Counted from the first letter of the stretch, positions 18,709 through 29,742 are shown. The stretch: 64,000 bases of DNA from Nocardia tengchongensis (GCF_018362975.1 NZ_CP074371.1:868001-932000); one strand, 5' to 3'. Numbers and translations: made by a program. Notes: generated from the letters alone by a model not told the origin.

Positions 18709-19914
18709 ATGACGTTCTATCGGCAGGTTGGTTCGGTGCCGCCCAAGCGGCACACGCAGCATCGGGATGAGCGGGGCCGGCTCTATTACGAAGAGCTGAT
18801 GGGAGAAGAGGGCTTCTCCGGCGATTCCTCGCTGCTCTACCACCGCGGATTGCCTCCGGCCATCGTGGATTCGCGGGTGTGGGTGCTACCCCAGCAGCGA
18901 CTGATCCCGAATCATCCACTGCAGCACCGGCATTTGAAACTCCACGACCTGTTCCCGGACGACCGGCCGGACGACACCGACGTGGTGACCGGGCGGCGGC
19001 TGCTGCTGGGCAATGCCGACGTGCGCATCTCGTATGTGGCGGCGCTGCGCGAGTCGGCGCTGTACCGCAATGCCGTCGGCGACGAGCTGGCCTACATCGA
19101 ATCCGGTTCGGGGCGCGTGGAAACCGTGTTCGGCACGCTGCCGGTGCGCCAAGGGCATCAGGTGCTGCTGCCGCGCGCCACCACCCACCGCTGGATTCCC
19201 GACGGTCCGGAACCGTTGCGCGCCTACCTCATCGAAGGCTCGGGTCACATCACCCCGCCCAAACGGTATCTCTCGAAATTCGGTCAGTTCCTGGAGAATT
19301 CGCCCTATTGCGAGCGAGATCTGCACAGCCCGGCAACACCGGCGGAGGAAGCGGGCGAGGATGTTGAGGTGCTGGTCAAGCATCGTCCCGCCGGTGAGAT
19401 CGTCGGCACCAGCCTGGTTTACGCCACCCACCCCTTCGACGTGGTGGGCTGGGACGGCTGCCTGTACCCGTTCACCTTCGACATCGCCGACTTCGAGCCG
19501 ATCACCGGCCGGGTACATCAGCCGCCGCCGGCGCATCAGGCGTTCGAGGGCCAGAACTTCGTGATCTGCGATTTCGTGCCGCGCAAGGTGGACTATCACC
19601 CGCTCTCGATTCCGGTGCCCTACTACCACTCGAATGTGGACTCCGACGAGATCATGTTCTATTGCGGCGGAAACTACGAGGCGCGCAAGGGATCCGGGAT
19701 CGGGCCGGGTTCGGTGTCGGTGCATCCGGGCGGGTACGCGCACGGGCCGCAGCCGGGCGCCTACGAGCGCAGCATCGGTCTCGACTTCTTCGACGAACTG
19801 GCGGTGATGGTGGACACCTTCCGTCCGCTGCAACTGGGCGAGGGCGCGCTGGCCTGCGAGGACCCCGAGTATGCCTGGACCTGGTCGGGACGGGGCCCGA
19901 CGGAATGGATCTGA
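18709..19914 (+). CDS. hmgA: Homogentisate 1,2-dioxygenase
   Basis: 401 residues. Opens the ring of homogentisate, the central intermediate of tyrosine and phenylalanine breakdown, using Fe2+ and O2 to give maleylacetoacetate. The family blocks are seen: MTFYRQVGSVPPKRHTQ, the cupin segment ATTHRWIPDG, DVVGWDGCLYPFTF, and the metal-binding C-terminal part YHSNVDSDEIMFYCGG with a following HPGGYAHGPQPG. GGGAGG precedes the ATG. Followed after 4 bases by fahA, the next-but-one step of the pathway. Confidence 0.95.
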   Translation: MTFYRQVGSVPPKRHTQHRDERGRLYYEELMGEEGFSGDSSLLYHRGLPPAIVDSRVWVLPQQRLIPNHPLQHRHLKLHDLFPDDRPDDTDVVTGRRLLLGNADVRISYVAALRESALYRNAVGDELAYIESGSGRVETVFGTLPVRQGHQVLLPRATTHRWIPDGPEPLRAYLIEGSGHITPPKRYLSKFGQFLENSPYCERDLHSPATPAEEAGEDVEVLVKHRPAGEIVGTSLVYATHPFDVVGWDGCLYPFTFDIADFEPITGRVHQPPPAHQAFEGQNFVICDFVPRKVDYHPLSIPVPYYHSNVDSDEIMFYCGGNYEARKGSGIGPGSVSVHPGGYAHGPQPGAYERSIGLDFFDELAVMVDTFRPLQLGEGALACEDPEYAWTWSGRGPTEWI

Positions 19915-19918
19915 CGAC

Positions 19919-21097
19919 GTGAACAGCCGGGTTCGGATCGAAGTTCCCGCGGATTCCGGTTTCGGCCTGGAGCACCTGCCGTACGGCGTCTTCCGCCCCT
20001 TGGGCGGTCCGCCCCGGGTGGGTGCGCGGCTGGGTGATTCGGTCATCGATCTGGCGGTGGCGCTGGACGATCCGATGTTCGCCCAGCCCACCCTGAACGC
20101 CTTCATGACGCAGGGGCCGCGGTGCTGGCGCGAGATCCGGGAGCGGGTGCGCGACGTGGCCGAGGCGGAGTTGCCGGCGGGCGCGGTGTATCCGCTGCGC
20201 GCGGTGCGGCTGGACCTGCCGATCCAGGTCGGCGACTACGTCGACTTCTACGCCAGCCTCGACCACGCCACCGCGCTGGGGCGCATGCTGCGGCCGGATG
20301 GTGAACCGCTGCTGCCGAATTGGCGGCATCTGCCGGTGGGGTACCACGGGCGCGCGGGCACGGTGGTGGTGTCGGGGACCGATGTGATCCGCCCGTACGG
20401 TCAGCGCCGGTCCGATTCCGGCGCACCGGATTTCGGCCCGACCCGCCGTCTCGACATCGAAGCCGAGCTGGGTTTCGTGGTGGGCGCGGGGTCGGCGCTC
20501 GGCCAGCCGATCGGTACCGGCGAATTCGCCGACCACGTCTTCGGGGTGGCGCTGGTGAACGATTGGTCGGCGCGCGACATCCAGGCGTGGGAGGGGCAGC
20601 CGCTGGGCCCGTTCCTGGGCAAGTCCTTCGCAACCTCCCTGTCCGCGTGGGTGACTCCGCTCGACGCGCTGTCGCAGGCGCGGATTCCGCTGCCGCCGCA
20701 GCATCCCGAGCCGCTGCCGTATCTGCGCGACGCGGCGGGCTGGGGTCTGGACATCGCGGTCCGGGTGGCGTGGAACGGTCAGCTGGTCTCCACTCCCCCG
20801 TACCGCCGGATGTACTGGTCACCCGCGCAGATGCTCGCGCATCTGACGGTGAACGGGGCCTCGACCCGGACCGGCGACCTGTTCGCCTCGGGCACCATTT
20901 CGGGCGCGGATCGCGGTGAGCGCGGATCGCTGATGGAGATGACCTGGGGTGGTGCCGAGCCGCTCGAGGTGAACGGCGTGCAGCGCACGTTCCTGCAGGA
21001 CGGCGATGAGATGGTGATCACGGCAACCGCGCCGGCAGTCGGGGGTGGCCGTCTGGAGCTGGGCGAGGTCCGGGGGCGAATCGCGAAAGCTGCGTGA
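19919..21097 (+). CDS. fahA: Fumarylacetoacetase
   Basis: 392 residues. Hydrolyses fumarylacetoacetate to fumarate and acetoacetate, the last step of homogentisate breakdown. Key residues lie in DYVDFYASLDHATALG (metal Asp, catalytic His) and GYHGRAGTVVVSGT; the metal-binding EAELGFVVG and VNDWSARDIQAWE blocks follow. GTG at 19919 is taken as start, 4 bases after hmgA; the open frame begins inside hmgA and is not needed. The isomerase that should act between hmgA and this enzyme is not encoded nearby. Confidence 0.94.
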   Translation: MNSRVRIEVPADSGFGLEHLPYGVFRPLGGPPRVGARLGDSVIDLAVALDDPMFAQPTLNAFMTQGPRCWREIRERVRDVAEAELPAGAVYPLRAVRLDLPIQVGDYVDFYASLDHATALGRMLRPDGEPLLPNWRHLPVGYHGRAGTVVVSGTDVIRPYGQRRSDSGAPDFGPTRRLDIEAELGFVVGAGSALGQPIGTGEFADHVFGVALVNDWSARDIQAWEGQPLGPFLGKSFATSLSAWVTPLDALSQARIPLPPQHPEPLPYLRDAAGWGLDIAVRVAWNGQLVSTPPYRRMYWSPAQMLAHLTVNGASTRTGDLFASGTISGADRGERGSLMEMTWGGAEPLEVNGVQRTFLQDGDEMVITATAPAVGGGRLELGEVRGRIAKAA

Positions 21098-21135
21098 TAG
21101 CCGGAATGCATCGTCATGAGCATGGTCACTGTCCC

Positions 21136-21168
21136 TACCGACCGGTAAGTCAGGAACGCTAACGTTCC
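21136..21168. promoter_or_regulatory. Two palindromic operators upstream of the MMPL gene
   Basis: TACCG-AC-CGGTA (21136-21147) is a perfect palindrome of a form often bound by actinobacterial TetR proteins. GGAACG-CTAA-CGTTCC (21153-21168) is a second perfect palindrome. Both lie within 65 bases upstream of the MMPL start; a TetR gene lies at the other end of the MMPL gene. Confidence 0.65.
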
Positions 21169-21186
21169 GAAGGTTTGGACCTTCGG
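21167..21186 (+). promoter_or_regulatory. Hairpin covering part of the MMPL ribosome-binding site
   Basis: CCGAAGGT (21167-21174) pairs perfectly with ACCTTCGG (21179-21186), loop TTGG. The last two bases are the first two of GGAGG (21185-21189), so folding in the mRNA would partly hide the ribosome site. It may instead be a third operator. Confidence 0.5.
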
Positions 21187-21197
21187 AGGTGGCGTCA

Positions 21198-23456
21198 ATG
21201 TTGACCAGTTCTGCCCGGTTCGCCATGGCCCGCCCCCGCGCGGTGCTGGTGGCGGCCCTGCTGCTCATGCTGGTCTGCGGCGGCTTCGGGGCCACCGTGA
21301 AATCGCACATGGTCGGCGGCGGTTATCTGACCGGCTCGCTGGAATCGGTGCGCGCCAACGACTTCATCACCGAGAGCTTCCCCGGCGGCAATCCGAACCT
21401 GATCGTCATGGTCAGCGGCGACGGCGGCGTCAACAGCCCGGAGGTCCGCGCCGCGGCGCAGCGCATCACCGACGAGTTGAGCCACGACTCGACGGTGACC
21501 GGCGTGCAGTCCTATTGGGCCAACAGCGCCACCCGGCCCGATCTGGCCTCCGCGTTGAAGAGCGAGGACGGGCATCGCGGGCTGATCATGGCCACCGTCA
21601 CCGGCACCGACACCGAGGTGCAGAACCGGGCGGCGGAGCTGTCCAACCAGCTCAACGGCGACCGTGACGGCGTGCAGGTGCGCGTCGGCGGCATGGCCGG
21701 ATCCTTCGCCGACATCAATCACCAGGTGGAGAAGGATCTGGTGCTGGCCGAGGCGATCGCGGTGCCGGTGTCGGCGCTGCTGCTGGTGCTGGTGTTCGGC
21801 AGCGTGATCGCGGCGCTGCTGCCGGTGGGTGTGGGACTGTTCGCGATCGCCGCGACCCTCGGCATTCTGCGGGCGATGACCACGTTCATGGACGTGTCGA
21901 TCTTCGCGCTGAACATGACCAGCGCGCTGGGTCTGGCGCTGGCCATCGACTACAGCCTGTTCATCGTCAGCCGGTATCGCGAGGAGCTGGCCAATGGCCG
22001 CGATACCCGCGCGGCGATCCTGCGGTCGGTGCAGACGGCGGGTCGCACGGTGGTGTTCTCCGGCTTGACCGTCGCGCTGGCGCTGGCCGCGCTGGCGGTG
22101 TTCCCGCAGCCGTTCTTCAAGTCCTTCGCCTACGCCGGCGTCGCGGTGGTGGTGGCGGCCGTGGGCGCGTCGGTGCTGTTGCTGCCGGCCGCGCTGATGC
22201 TGCTCGGTGATCGGGTGAATGCCTGGGATCTGCGTAAGCCGGTGCGCCGCCTGCTGGGTCGCGGCGAGCCCACACCCAAGCAGCCGGAGGAGACCTTCTG
22301 GTACAAGCTGGTCACCGGTGTGATGCGGCGGGCGTTGCCGGTCGCGGCGGTCACCGCGGCGGTGCTGCTGGCCCTCGGATCCCCGTTCCTGAAGGCGCAT
22401 TTCGGCACCCCCGACGATCGGGTGATCGGCACGTTCGCGTCCAGCCGTCAGGTGGGTGACGCGCTGCGGCACGACTTCAATGCCGATATGGCTGCCAGCG
22501 CGGTGGTGGCGCTGCCCGGATTCCACGGCGACGCCAAGGAGATCGGCGCGTACGCGTCCAGGTTGTCGCAGGTGTCGAACGTTCCCGCGGTGCTGTCCAG
22601 CGAGGGCGTCTACGTGAACGGCGCGAAGATGGCCGCCGGGGTCCCGCAGATGACCGGCCCCGACGGCGCCTACCTCTCCGTGGGCACCCGCATCGCCCCG
22701 TACTCCGCGGAGGGCAAGCAGCAGCTCGCGGACCTGCGCGCGGTGCCCGCCCCCGGTGAGGTGCTCTTCGGCGGCGCGGCGGCCTTGAACGAGGACACCA
22801 TGGATTCGGTCATCAGCCGACTTCCCTTGGCGGGCGCGATCATCGCGATCATCACCTTGATCCTGTTGTTCCTGTTCACCGGCAGCGTCGTACTCCCCGT
22901 GAAGGCCCTGCTGCTGAATCTGCTGTCCCTGACCGCCACGTTCGGCGCCATGATCTGGGTCTTCGAGCAGGGCCACGGCGCGAGCCTGCTCGGCTTCACC
23001 TCCACCGGCAGCATCGACCTGTTCATGCCGATCCTGATGATCTGCCTGGCCTTCGGCATGTCCATGGACTACGAGGTCTTCCTCCTCTCCCGCATCCGCG
23101 AGGAGTGGCTCGCCTCCGACCGCTCCCCCGAGGCCAACACCCGCTCGGTGGCCCTCGGCGTGGCCCGCACCGGCCGAATCTTCACCGCCGCAGCCGGCCT
23201 GATGGCCGTCGTCCTCCTGGCCGTGGCCACCTCCGAGGTAGCCCCCATGAAACTCTTCGGCATCGGCCTGGCCCTGGCCGTAGTCTCCGACGCCACCGTA
23301 ATCCGCGGCCTCCTGGCCCCCGCCCTCATGCGCCTCATGTCCACCGCCAACTGGTGGTCCCCCAAACCCCTTGCCGCCCTGCACAAGCGGATCGGCTTGG
23401 AGGAGGAGTCGAGCGCCGCGGCCGAGGACGACCGCGCGGTCGCTCTGGCGCGCTAA
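21198..23456 (+). CDS. MMPL-family transporter
   Basis: 752 residues. RND-type exporter of the mycobacterial MmpL family, usually moving lipids or drugs with proton motive force. Layout: first helix 7-27, outer domain with NDFITESFPGGNPNLIVMVS, helices 2-6 including LALAIDYSLFIVSRYREE, a second outer domain, and helices 8-12 including the matching block AFGMSMDYEVFLLSRIREEW; both Asp-Tyr pairs of the proton relay are present. ATG at 21198 is chosen over GTG at 21189 because GGAGG lies 8 bases before it. The 3' end overlaps the convergent TetR gene by four bases. Cargo unknown. Confidence 0.92.
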   Translation: MLTSSARFAMARPRAVLVAALLLMLVCGGFGATVKSHMVGGGYLTGSLESVRANDFITESFPGGNPNLIVMVSGDGGVNSPEVRAAAQRITDELSHDSTVTGVQSYWANSATRPDLASALKSEDGHRGLIMATVTGTDTEVQNRAAELSNQLNGDRDGVQVRVGGMAGSFADINHQVEKDLVLAEAIAVPVSALLLVLVFGSVIAALLPVGVGLFAIAATLGILRAMTTFMDVSIFALNMTSALGLALAIDYSLFIVSRYREELANGRDTRAAILRSVQTAGRTVVFSGLTVALALAALAVFPQPFFKSFAYAGVAVVVAAVGASVLLLPAALMLLGDRVNAWDLRKPVRRLLGRGEPTPKQPEETFWYKLVTGVMRRALPVAAVTAAVLLALGSPFLKAHFGTPDDRVIGTFASSRQVGDALRHDFNADMAASAVVALPGFHGDAKEIGAYASRLSQVSNVPAVLSSEGVYVNGAKMAAGVPQMTGPDGAYLSVGTRIAPYSAEGKQQLADLRAVPAPGEVLFGGAAALNEDTMDSVISRLPLAGAIIAIITLILLFLFTGSVVLPVKALLLNLLSLTATFGAMIWVFEQGHGASLLGFTSTGSIDLFMPILMICLAFGMSMDYEVFLLSRIREEWLASDRSPEANTRSVALGVARTGRIFTAAAGLMAVVLLAVATSEVAPMKLFGIGLALAVVSDATVIRGLLAPALMRLMSTANWWSPKPLAALHKRIGLEEESSAAAEDDRAVALAR

Positions 23457-24127
23457 CGGATCGCGGCGCGTCCCGCGTCGACGACGGACACGAAGCGCTC
23501 GAGGTCCGCGATGAGCGTGTCGACGGATTCCGGGGCGCCGCCGTCGTCGTGGTGATGGAGCCAGTCGGCGACGAGTTCGAACATGCCGCCGATGGTGGCG
23601 AGGGCCAGGGGCAGGAGGCGGGGTTCTTCGGTCGGGTCTGCTTGTAGCCATTGGTGTTTCAGGAATTCGGCGGACCAGCGGCGGTTGGAGCGGCGCATGG
23701 CTTCTACGGCGGGGGAGATGCCGCCGGCTTCGCCGAAGGTGACCTTGGCGAGGCGGGGGTCGTCGGCGATGGCGTGGACGAAGGCGGCGAGGACGGCGGC
23801 GCGGCGGGTGGGCCAGTCGGCGGTGGCGGTGTCGGCGGCGACCTCGGCGACGCGTTGCTGGATGCCGGTGCTGATCTGTTCCAGCAGGGCGGTGTAGCAG
23901 GCCTCCTTGCTGTCGAAGTGGTCGTAGAAGCCCTTGGTGCCGACGAACGCCTGCTGGCAGATCTGTTCGATGGAAGTGCCCGAATAGCTCTGGCGGGCAA
24001 AGAGTTCGGTGGCGGCGGTGAGGAGTTGTCGGCGACGTTGGGCGCTGCGCTCGTCGGCGTCGAGGCCGCGGATGCGACGCCGCACGGGGGTCCGGTCGGT
24101 CGACGCGGCAGATTTGCTGCGGGACAT
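23453..24127 (-). CDS. TetR-family transcriptional regulator
   Basis: 224 residues. Helix-turn-helix around YSGTSIEQICQQAFVGTKGF then YDHFDSKEACYTALL; C-terminal part helical. Convergent with the MMPL gene and overlapping its stop, a common pairing for exporter and repressor; the palindromes at 21136-21168 are candidate targets. Its own upstream region (24128-24223) shows only the weak repeat AAGA-CA-TCTT. Confidence 0.87.
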   Translation of the reverse strand: MSRSKSAASTDRTPVRRRIRGLDADERSAQRRRQLLTAATELFARQSYSGTSIEQICQQAFVGTKGFYDHFDSKEACYTALLEQISTGIQQRVAEVAADTATADWPTRRAAVLAAFVHAIADDPRLAKVTFGEAGGISPAVEAMRRSNRRWSAEFLKHQWLQADPTEEPRLLPLALATIGGMFELVADWLHHHDDGGAPESVDTLIADLERFVSVVDAGRAAIR

Positions 24128-24223
24128 GCCTAAACGATAGCCAAGGTCATTTCAGAAAGACATCTTGTTGGTAACCCGAGGCCGTGCTGTAATCGCTGTC
24201 ACGTCGAGGAAGGGAACAGAGAC

Positions 24224-25618
24224 GTGGCAATCAGAGGGGATCGCCGGCGGCGAGGGAGGCGGCTGCTCGCGGCCGCCCTCGCGACGGCACTGACGGCGAC
24301 TTCGGCCGCACTACTATCGTGCGTGACAGCGGGAACAGCTGCCGCGCAACCACTTCCGGTGAATATCGATCCGTTCTACGGCGCGCCCGAAGGGTTCGAA
24401 TCGGCCGCGCCCGGCACGGTTCTGCGCACCCGCGAAGTGCAGCTGGCGGTGCTCACCGTGCTGCCCGTGCATGTGCGGTCGTGGCAGCTGCTGTATCGCA
24501 CTACCGACCTGTTCGGTCAGCCCACCGTGGCCGCCACCACCGTCGCGGTTCCCGAGGGCGCCGATACCTCGCACAGCCGCCCGCTGGTCTCGCACCAGTT
24601 CTTCTACGACAGCACCTCCCCCGCCTGCGCACCGTCCTACGTGCTCCAGCAGGGCGGCGGGCTGCCCGCGTTGGAGGGCATTCACTCCACCACCGAGTAC
24701 CTGGAGCTCGCCGCCTCCATCAGCCAGGGCTACGCCGTGAATGTCCCCGACTACGAAGGTGTGCACGGGCATCTCGCGGTCGCCGAGGAGCCCGGCTACA
24801 TGATTCTCGACAGCGTGCGCGCCGCCGAGAGCTTCGCGCCGCTGGGCCTGGACGGCGCGAATACGCCTGTAGCACTGTGGGGTTACTCCGGCGGCGGCAT
24901 GGGCAGCGGCTGGGCAGCGGAGATGCATCCGGGCTACGCGCCGGAGCTGAATATCAAGGGCGTCGCTCTGGGTGCGCCGGTCTCGGATGTCGAATCCCTG
25001 TTGCACGTCAACGGTTCCATGTTCGCGAGCCTGATCGGCGTCGGCATCGCCTCGCTGCGCAACGCGTACCCGAAGTTCGCGGCGACCACCGAGCAGTACC
25101 TGACGCCGGAGGGCCGCGCGCTGATGGACCGCACCGCCGGGCAGTGCCTGGTGCGTAATGCACTGACCCTCATGTTCACCGACTACCAACGCCTGCTGAC
25201 CATCCCGATCGCGGACTTCCTCGCGCTGCCCGAGATCCGGGAGGTGTTCGATTCGACGGTGCTGGGCAGTCATCCGCCGACCGCGCCGACCATGGTCTAT
25301 CAGGGCGTCTACGACGAGGCGGTGCCGTGGTTCACCAATGACCGCATGGTCGGGCGCTGGTGCGACGGCGGCGCCTCGGTCTACTACAAGCGCGATCACC
25401 TCAGCGAGCATCTGACCTTGACCACCCTCGGCATGGCGGACGCCTTCAACTGGGTGAAGTCGCGCCTGGCTCCCGGCGCGCCCGACCCGTCCGGCTGCCG
25501 CACCGAGGACGTGGTCACGATGCTCGGCAGTCCGGACGCGCTGGCCACCCAGACCGAGATCGGCCTCAATGCCGCGTTCGGCGCGCTGGGCTGGCCGATC
25601 GGTCCGCGGGAGCACTGA
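24224..25618 (+). CDS. Secreted lipase, LIP family
   Basis: 464 residues. A signal peptide with an Arg-rich start (RRRRGRRLLAAALATA) and cleavage near AAAQPLP sends it out of the cell. The alpha/beta-hydrolase nucleophile sits in GYSGGG (Ser near residue 226); a following Asp region (YDEAVPW) and His (DHLSEH) complete the expected triad. Family: secretory lipases of the Candida/mycobacterial LIP group, acting on triacylglycerols or other esters. GTG start with GAGGAAGGG upstream. Monocistronic, followed by a terminator. Confidence 0.9.
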   Translation: MAIRGDRRRRGRRLLAAALATALTATSAALLSCVTAGTAAAQPLPVNIDPFYGAPEGFESAAPGTVLRTREVQLAVLTVLPVHVRSWQLLYRTTDLFGQPTVAATTVAVPEGADTSHSRPLVSHQFFYDSTSPACAPSYVLQQGGGLPALEGIHSTTEYLELAASISQGYAVNVPDYEGVHGHLAVAEEPGYMILDSVRAAESFAPLGLDGANTPVALWGYSGGGMGSGWAAEMHPGYAPELNIKGVALGAPVSDVESLLHVNGSMFASLIGVGIASLRNAYPKFAATTEQYLTPEGRALMDRTAGQCLVRNALTLMFTDYQRLLTIPIADFLALPEIREVFDSTVLGSHPPTAPTMVYQGVYDEAVPWFTNDRMVGRWCDGGASVYYKRDHLSEHLTLTTLGMADAFNWVKSRLAPGAPDPSGCRTEDVVTMLGSPDALATQTEIGLNAAFGALGWPIGPREH

Positions 25619-25659
25619 GCGACACACCCGATCGGAGCAGACCGAATCGTATATTCCAC

Positions 25660-25687
25660 GGTCCCGGGGTTGGCGTACCCCGGGGCC
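25660..25687 (+). terminator. Terminator of the lipase gene
   Basis: GGTCCCGGGGT (25660-25670) pairs with ACCCCGGGGCC (25677-25687), one G-U pair, loop of 6, 41 bases after the lipase stop and before the thiC leader. Confidence 0.7.
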
Positions 25688-25721
25688 GGGTATGGTCGGC
25701 TCGGAAAAAGTACGTCTGCCA

Positions 25722-27473
<1,752 letters not shown>

Positions 27474-27491
27474 TCACGGACGAATCCGGTA

Positions 27492-27523
27492 CGGGGCGGG
27501 TGGCTTTCGAGCCGCCCGCCCCG
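27492..27523. terminator. Bidirectional terminator with UUCG loop
   Basis: CGGGGCGGGTGGCT (27492-27505) and AGCCGCCCGCCCCG (27510-27523) form a 14-bp stem with one G-U pair and a TTCG loop, between the convergent thiC and VOC-protein genes. Confidence 0.85.
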
Positions 27524-27530
27524 ATCCGTC

Positions 27531-27935
27531 TCAGCCCCGGTTGCTGATCTGCTGCACGGCCCAGCTGTTGCCGTCCGGATCGTCGAAGAAGATGAATCCG
27601 GCGTTGTTCAGCGGATCCCCCTCGGTGCTCGGCCCCGGCAGCACCTGCACGTCGCTGACCGCCACGCCCCGCCCGACCAGCTCGGCGTGCGCCCGCCGCA
27701 CATCGTTGACCACCAATTGCAGCCCTTTGATGCTGCCCGGCTCCATTTTCGGGATCGCACCCTCCCCGATGACGATGGAGCAGCCGGAGCCAGGCGGTGT
27801 GAGCTGGCAGATCCGGATTCCCGGTGCGGGCTGCGTGTCGTGGTCGACGTGGAATCCGAGCTTGTTCGCGTAGAAATCCTTGGCGCGATCCACGTCCGAC
27901 ACGGGGACGATGACCACTTCGAGTGTCCAGTTCAC
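27531..27935 (-). CDS. VOC-family (glyoxalase-fold) protein
   Basis: 134 residues, one complete vicinal-oxygen-chelate unit: VVIVPVSDVDRAKDFYANKL at the start and a closing FFDDPDGNSWAVQQ. Members include glyoxalases, dioxygenases and antibiotic-binding proteins; the metal-ligand pattern is incomplete enough that no activity should be assigned. GTG start with GGAAGGAT upstream. Confidence 0.83.
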   Translation of the reverse strand: MNWTLEVVIVPVSDVDRAKDFYANKLGFHVDHDTQPAPGIRICQLTPPGSGCSIVIGEGAIPKMEPGSIKGLQLVVNDVRRAHAELVGRGVAVSDVQVLPGPSTEGDPLNNAGFIFFDDPDGNSWAVQQISNRG

Positions 27936-28026
27936 GACAGATCCTTCCGATTCGGGTGTTCTCCAGGAAGTCGGAGCGACAGCACGGAATTCATCGTGGA
28001 ACGCTACCTCCGTTCGAACGGCCGAT

Positions 28027-28392
28027 TCAGGATCCGGACGTGCACCCGTGCACGATCACCTGGGCGCCCGCCCCCGCCCAGTCCAGGGCGACCCGGTCGG
28101 CGTACCCGATCGATGATTCGCGCGCCCACCCCCAGTGCCCGCTGGACGAGACAGCAGCGGCGGCGCACTGGTTCATGAAGGTGATGACCCAGCCGCAGTC
28201 GGTGTAACCGCAGCGGTTGTTGGCGGCGACCGTGGCTTCCTGCCAGGTCGGGTAGTCCACGACGATGGCCGCGTAGGTTCCGTTGTTGCCGATGGAGATC
28301 GCGCCGTGGTTGTAGGTGTAGGCGTTGGCCGGGACAACGGGCCCGAGGAACGCGACCGCGGTCATGGTGAGTGTGGTGACAAGCTTGTACAT
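28027..28392 (-). CDS. Small secreted DUF4189 protein
   Basis: 121 residues with a signal peptide cut after VPANA. The mature part matches DUF4189: GAISIGNNGTYAAIVVDYP followed by paired Cys in NNRCGYTDCGWVITF, NQCAAAA and a last Cys near the end, so two disulfides are likely. Such proteins are common and multi-copy in Nocardia and mycobacteria; function unknown. AAGGA ribosome site precedes the ATG. Confidence 0.82.
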   Translation of the reverse strand: MYKLVTTLTMTAVAFLGPVVPANAYTYNHGAISIGNNGTYAAIVVDYPTWQEATVAANNRCGYTDCGWVITFMNQCAAAAVSSSGHWGWARESSIGYADRVALDWAGAGAQVIVHGCTSGS

Positions 28393-28554
28393 CGGGATCC
28401 TTCACGTGCCGGAGAACCGAGATCGGCTGTGCACCAGTGCTTGCCGATCTGTCCCGACGCTAGGACTCCCCCGCGTGCGAGCCCAGCGCGGACAGCGCCG
28501 AATGGGCCTGTCCGCGCTGGTAGATGCGTCGCGTCCGGAATTCCTGACCGGAAT

Positions 28555-29010
28555 TCACTCCGGCGAGTAGAACGTTCCCTTGCCCGCGATGTGCGGCAGG
28601 TCGGTGTCGATGGTGACCTCCACCCGTCCGGGGCCGGTGGGCAGCGTCTCGGGCACCCAGAGCGCGTTGGTCGGCCCGAACGGCGTGCCGTCGCCGAGCG
28701 GCACCGGCGGGAAGCTGCCGCTCGCACCGGTGTCGAGGTTGCGCCAGCTCAGGGTCGCCGTGGCGCCGCAGCCGGGGTTCGGGATCGGCAGGAACGTGAA
28801 TTCGGCTCGCACCCAGACGGTTTGCTTGCCGTAGAAGGTGTTCTGGGGGTCGTGGAACGCCTGGATCTGCCCGAAGCAGGGGAAGGCTCCCGAGCCCGCG
28901 GTGTAGGCGGGGGTGAAGGTGGTGACCAAGTCGGCGACGGCGGTGCCGGTGGCGGCGAACAGCGCCGCCGCGGCGAGCGGCAGGGCGAGCAGGGGGCGGA
29001 TCCAGCGCAT
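28555..29010 (-). CDS. Small secreted protein, unknown function
   Basis: 151 residues with a clear signal peptide (cleavage near TAVADL). The mature part is beta-rich, with one likely disulfide (Cys in FPCFGQ and PGCGAT) and a conserved-looking core TVWVRAEFTFLP. No family recognised. GAGGAG lies 5 bases before the ATG. It follows the TetR gene on the same strand after 65 bases. Confidence 0.72.
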   Translation of the reverse strand: MRWIRPLLALPLAAAALFAATGTAVADLVTTFTPAYTAGSGAFPCFGQIQAFHDPQNTFYGKQTVWVRAEFTFLPIPNPGCGATATLSWRNLDTGASGSFPPVPLGDGTPFGPTNALWVPETLPTGPGRVEVTIDTDLPHIAGKGTFYSPE

Positions 29011-29075
29011 CGCGACTCCTCGAATCGATTACGGGGACGAACGAATGTCGGCGAGAACGTGGCGAACGCTACCGT

Positions 29076-29726
29076 TCACTGGTCACGGCGTTGCCAGCGG
29101 TGCGCGAATTCGCCTGCGGCGGGCGGCGGTCCGGGGAGGTCGCCGGTGGCGGCGAGACCGTCGGTGAGCAGGGCCAGCACGCGGCGGCGCAGCTGGGTGG
29201 TGCGCTCCGGATCCGGGAGCGACACCGCGGCGCAGGCTTCGAGGATCAGGCCCAGGTCGGCGACGGTGACGTCGGGGCGCAGCGTGCCGGATTCCCGTGC
29301 GCGGCGCAGGAGTTCGTCGTTGAGTTCGGCGGAGCGCATGACATCGGGGAGGATCGATTCGTCGGCGGTGAAGGTGCCGGCCAGGTGGACCGCCAGTGAG
29401 TGGACGTCGGCGTCGACGACGCGTTGCAGGAAGTCCACCAGCGCGGCCCAGCCGTCGGTGTTCTCCAGGGCCGCTTCGGCTTCCGCGTTGTAGCGGCGCA
29501 GCCCGCTGTAGCAGAGGGTGCGCAGCAGATCCTCCTTGCCGGGGTAGCGCCGGTAGAGCGCGCTGATGCCGACGCCGGCCCGTTCGGCGACGGCCGAGAT
29601 GGGGGCCTTGGGTTCGGCGAGGAATACGTCGCGGGCGGCGGCCAGGATGAGCTCGTCATTGCGGGCGGCCTGCGCCTTGCGTCCGGGCAGGGCGCGTTGA
29701 GCTGCGGGTTCGGCGGTCTTCGACAT
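29076..29726 (-). CDS. TetR-family regulator of the epoxide hydrolase gene
   Basis: 216 residues. Helix-turn-helix region PISAVAERAGVGISALYRRY followed by PGKEDLLRTL; helical C-terminal part. Divergent from the epoxide hydrolase gene; two near-identical 18-bp palindromes lie in the 86 bases between the two genes and overlap the hydrolase promoter, so repression of the hydrolase is the natural reading. Confidence 0.88.
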   Translation of the reverse strand: MSKTAEPAAQRALPGRKAQAARNDELILAAARDVFLAEPKAPISAVAERAGVGISALYRRYPGKEDLLRTLCYSGLRRYNAEAEAALENTDGWAALVDFLQRVVDADVHSLAVHLAGTFTADESILPDVMRSAELNDELLRRARESGTLRPDVTVADLGLILEACAAVSLPDPERTTQLRRRVLALLTDGLAATGDLPGPPPAAGEFAHRWQRRDQ

Positions 29727-29742
29727 GACTTCAGATTACCAC

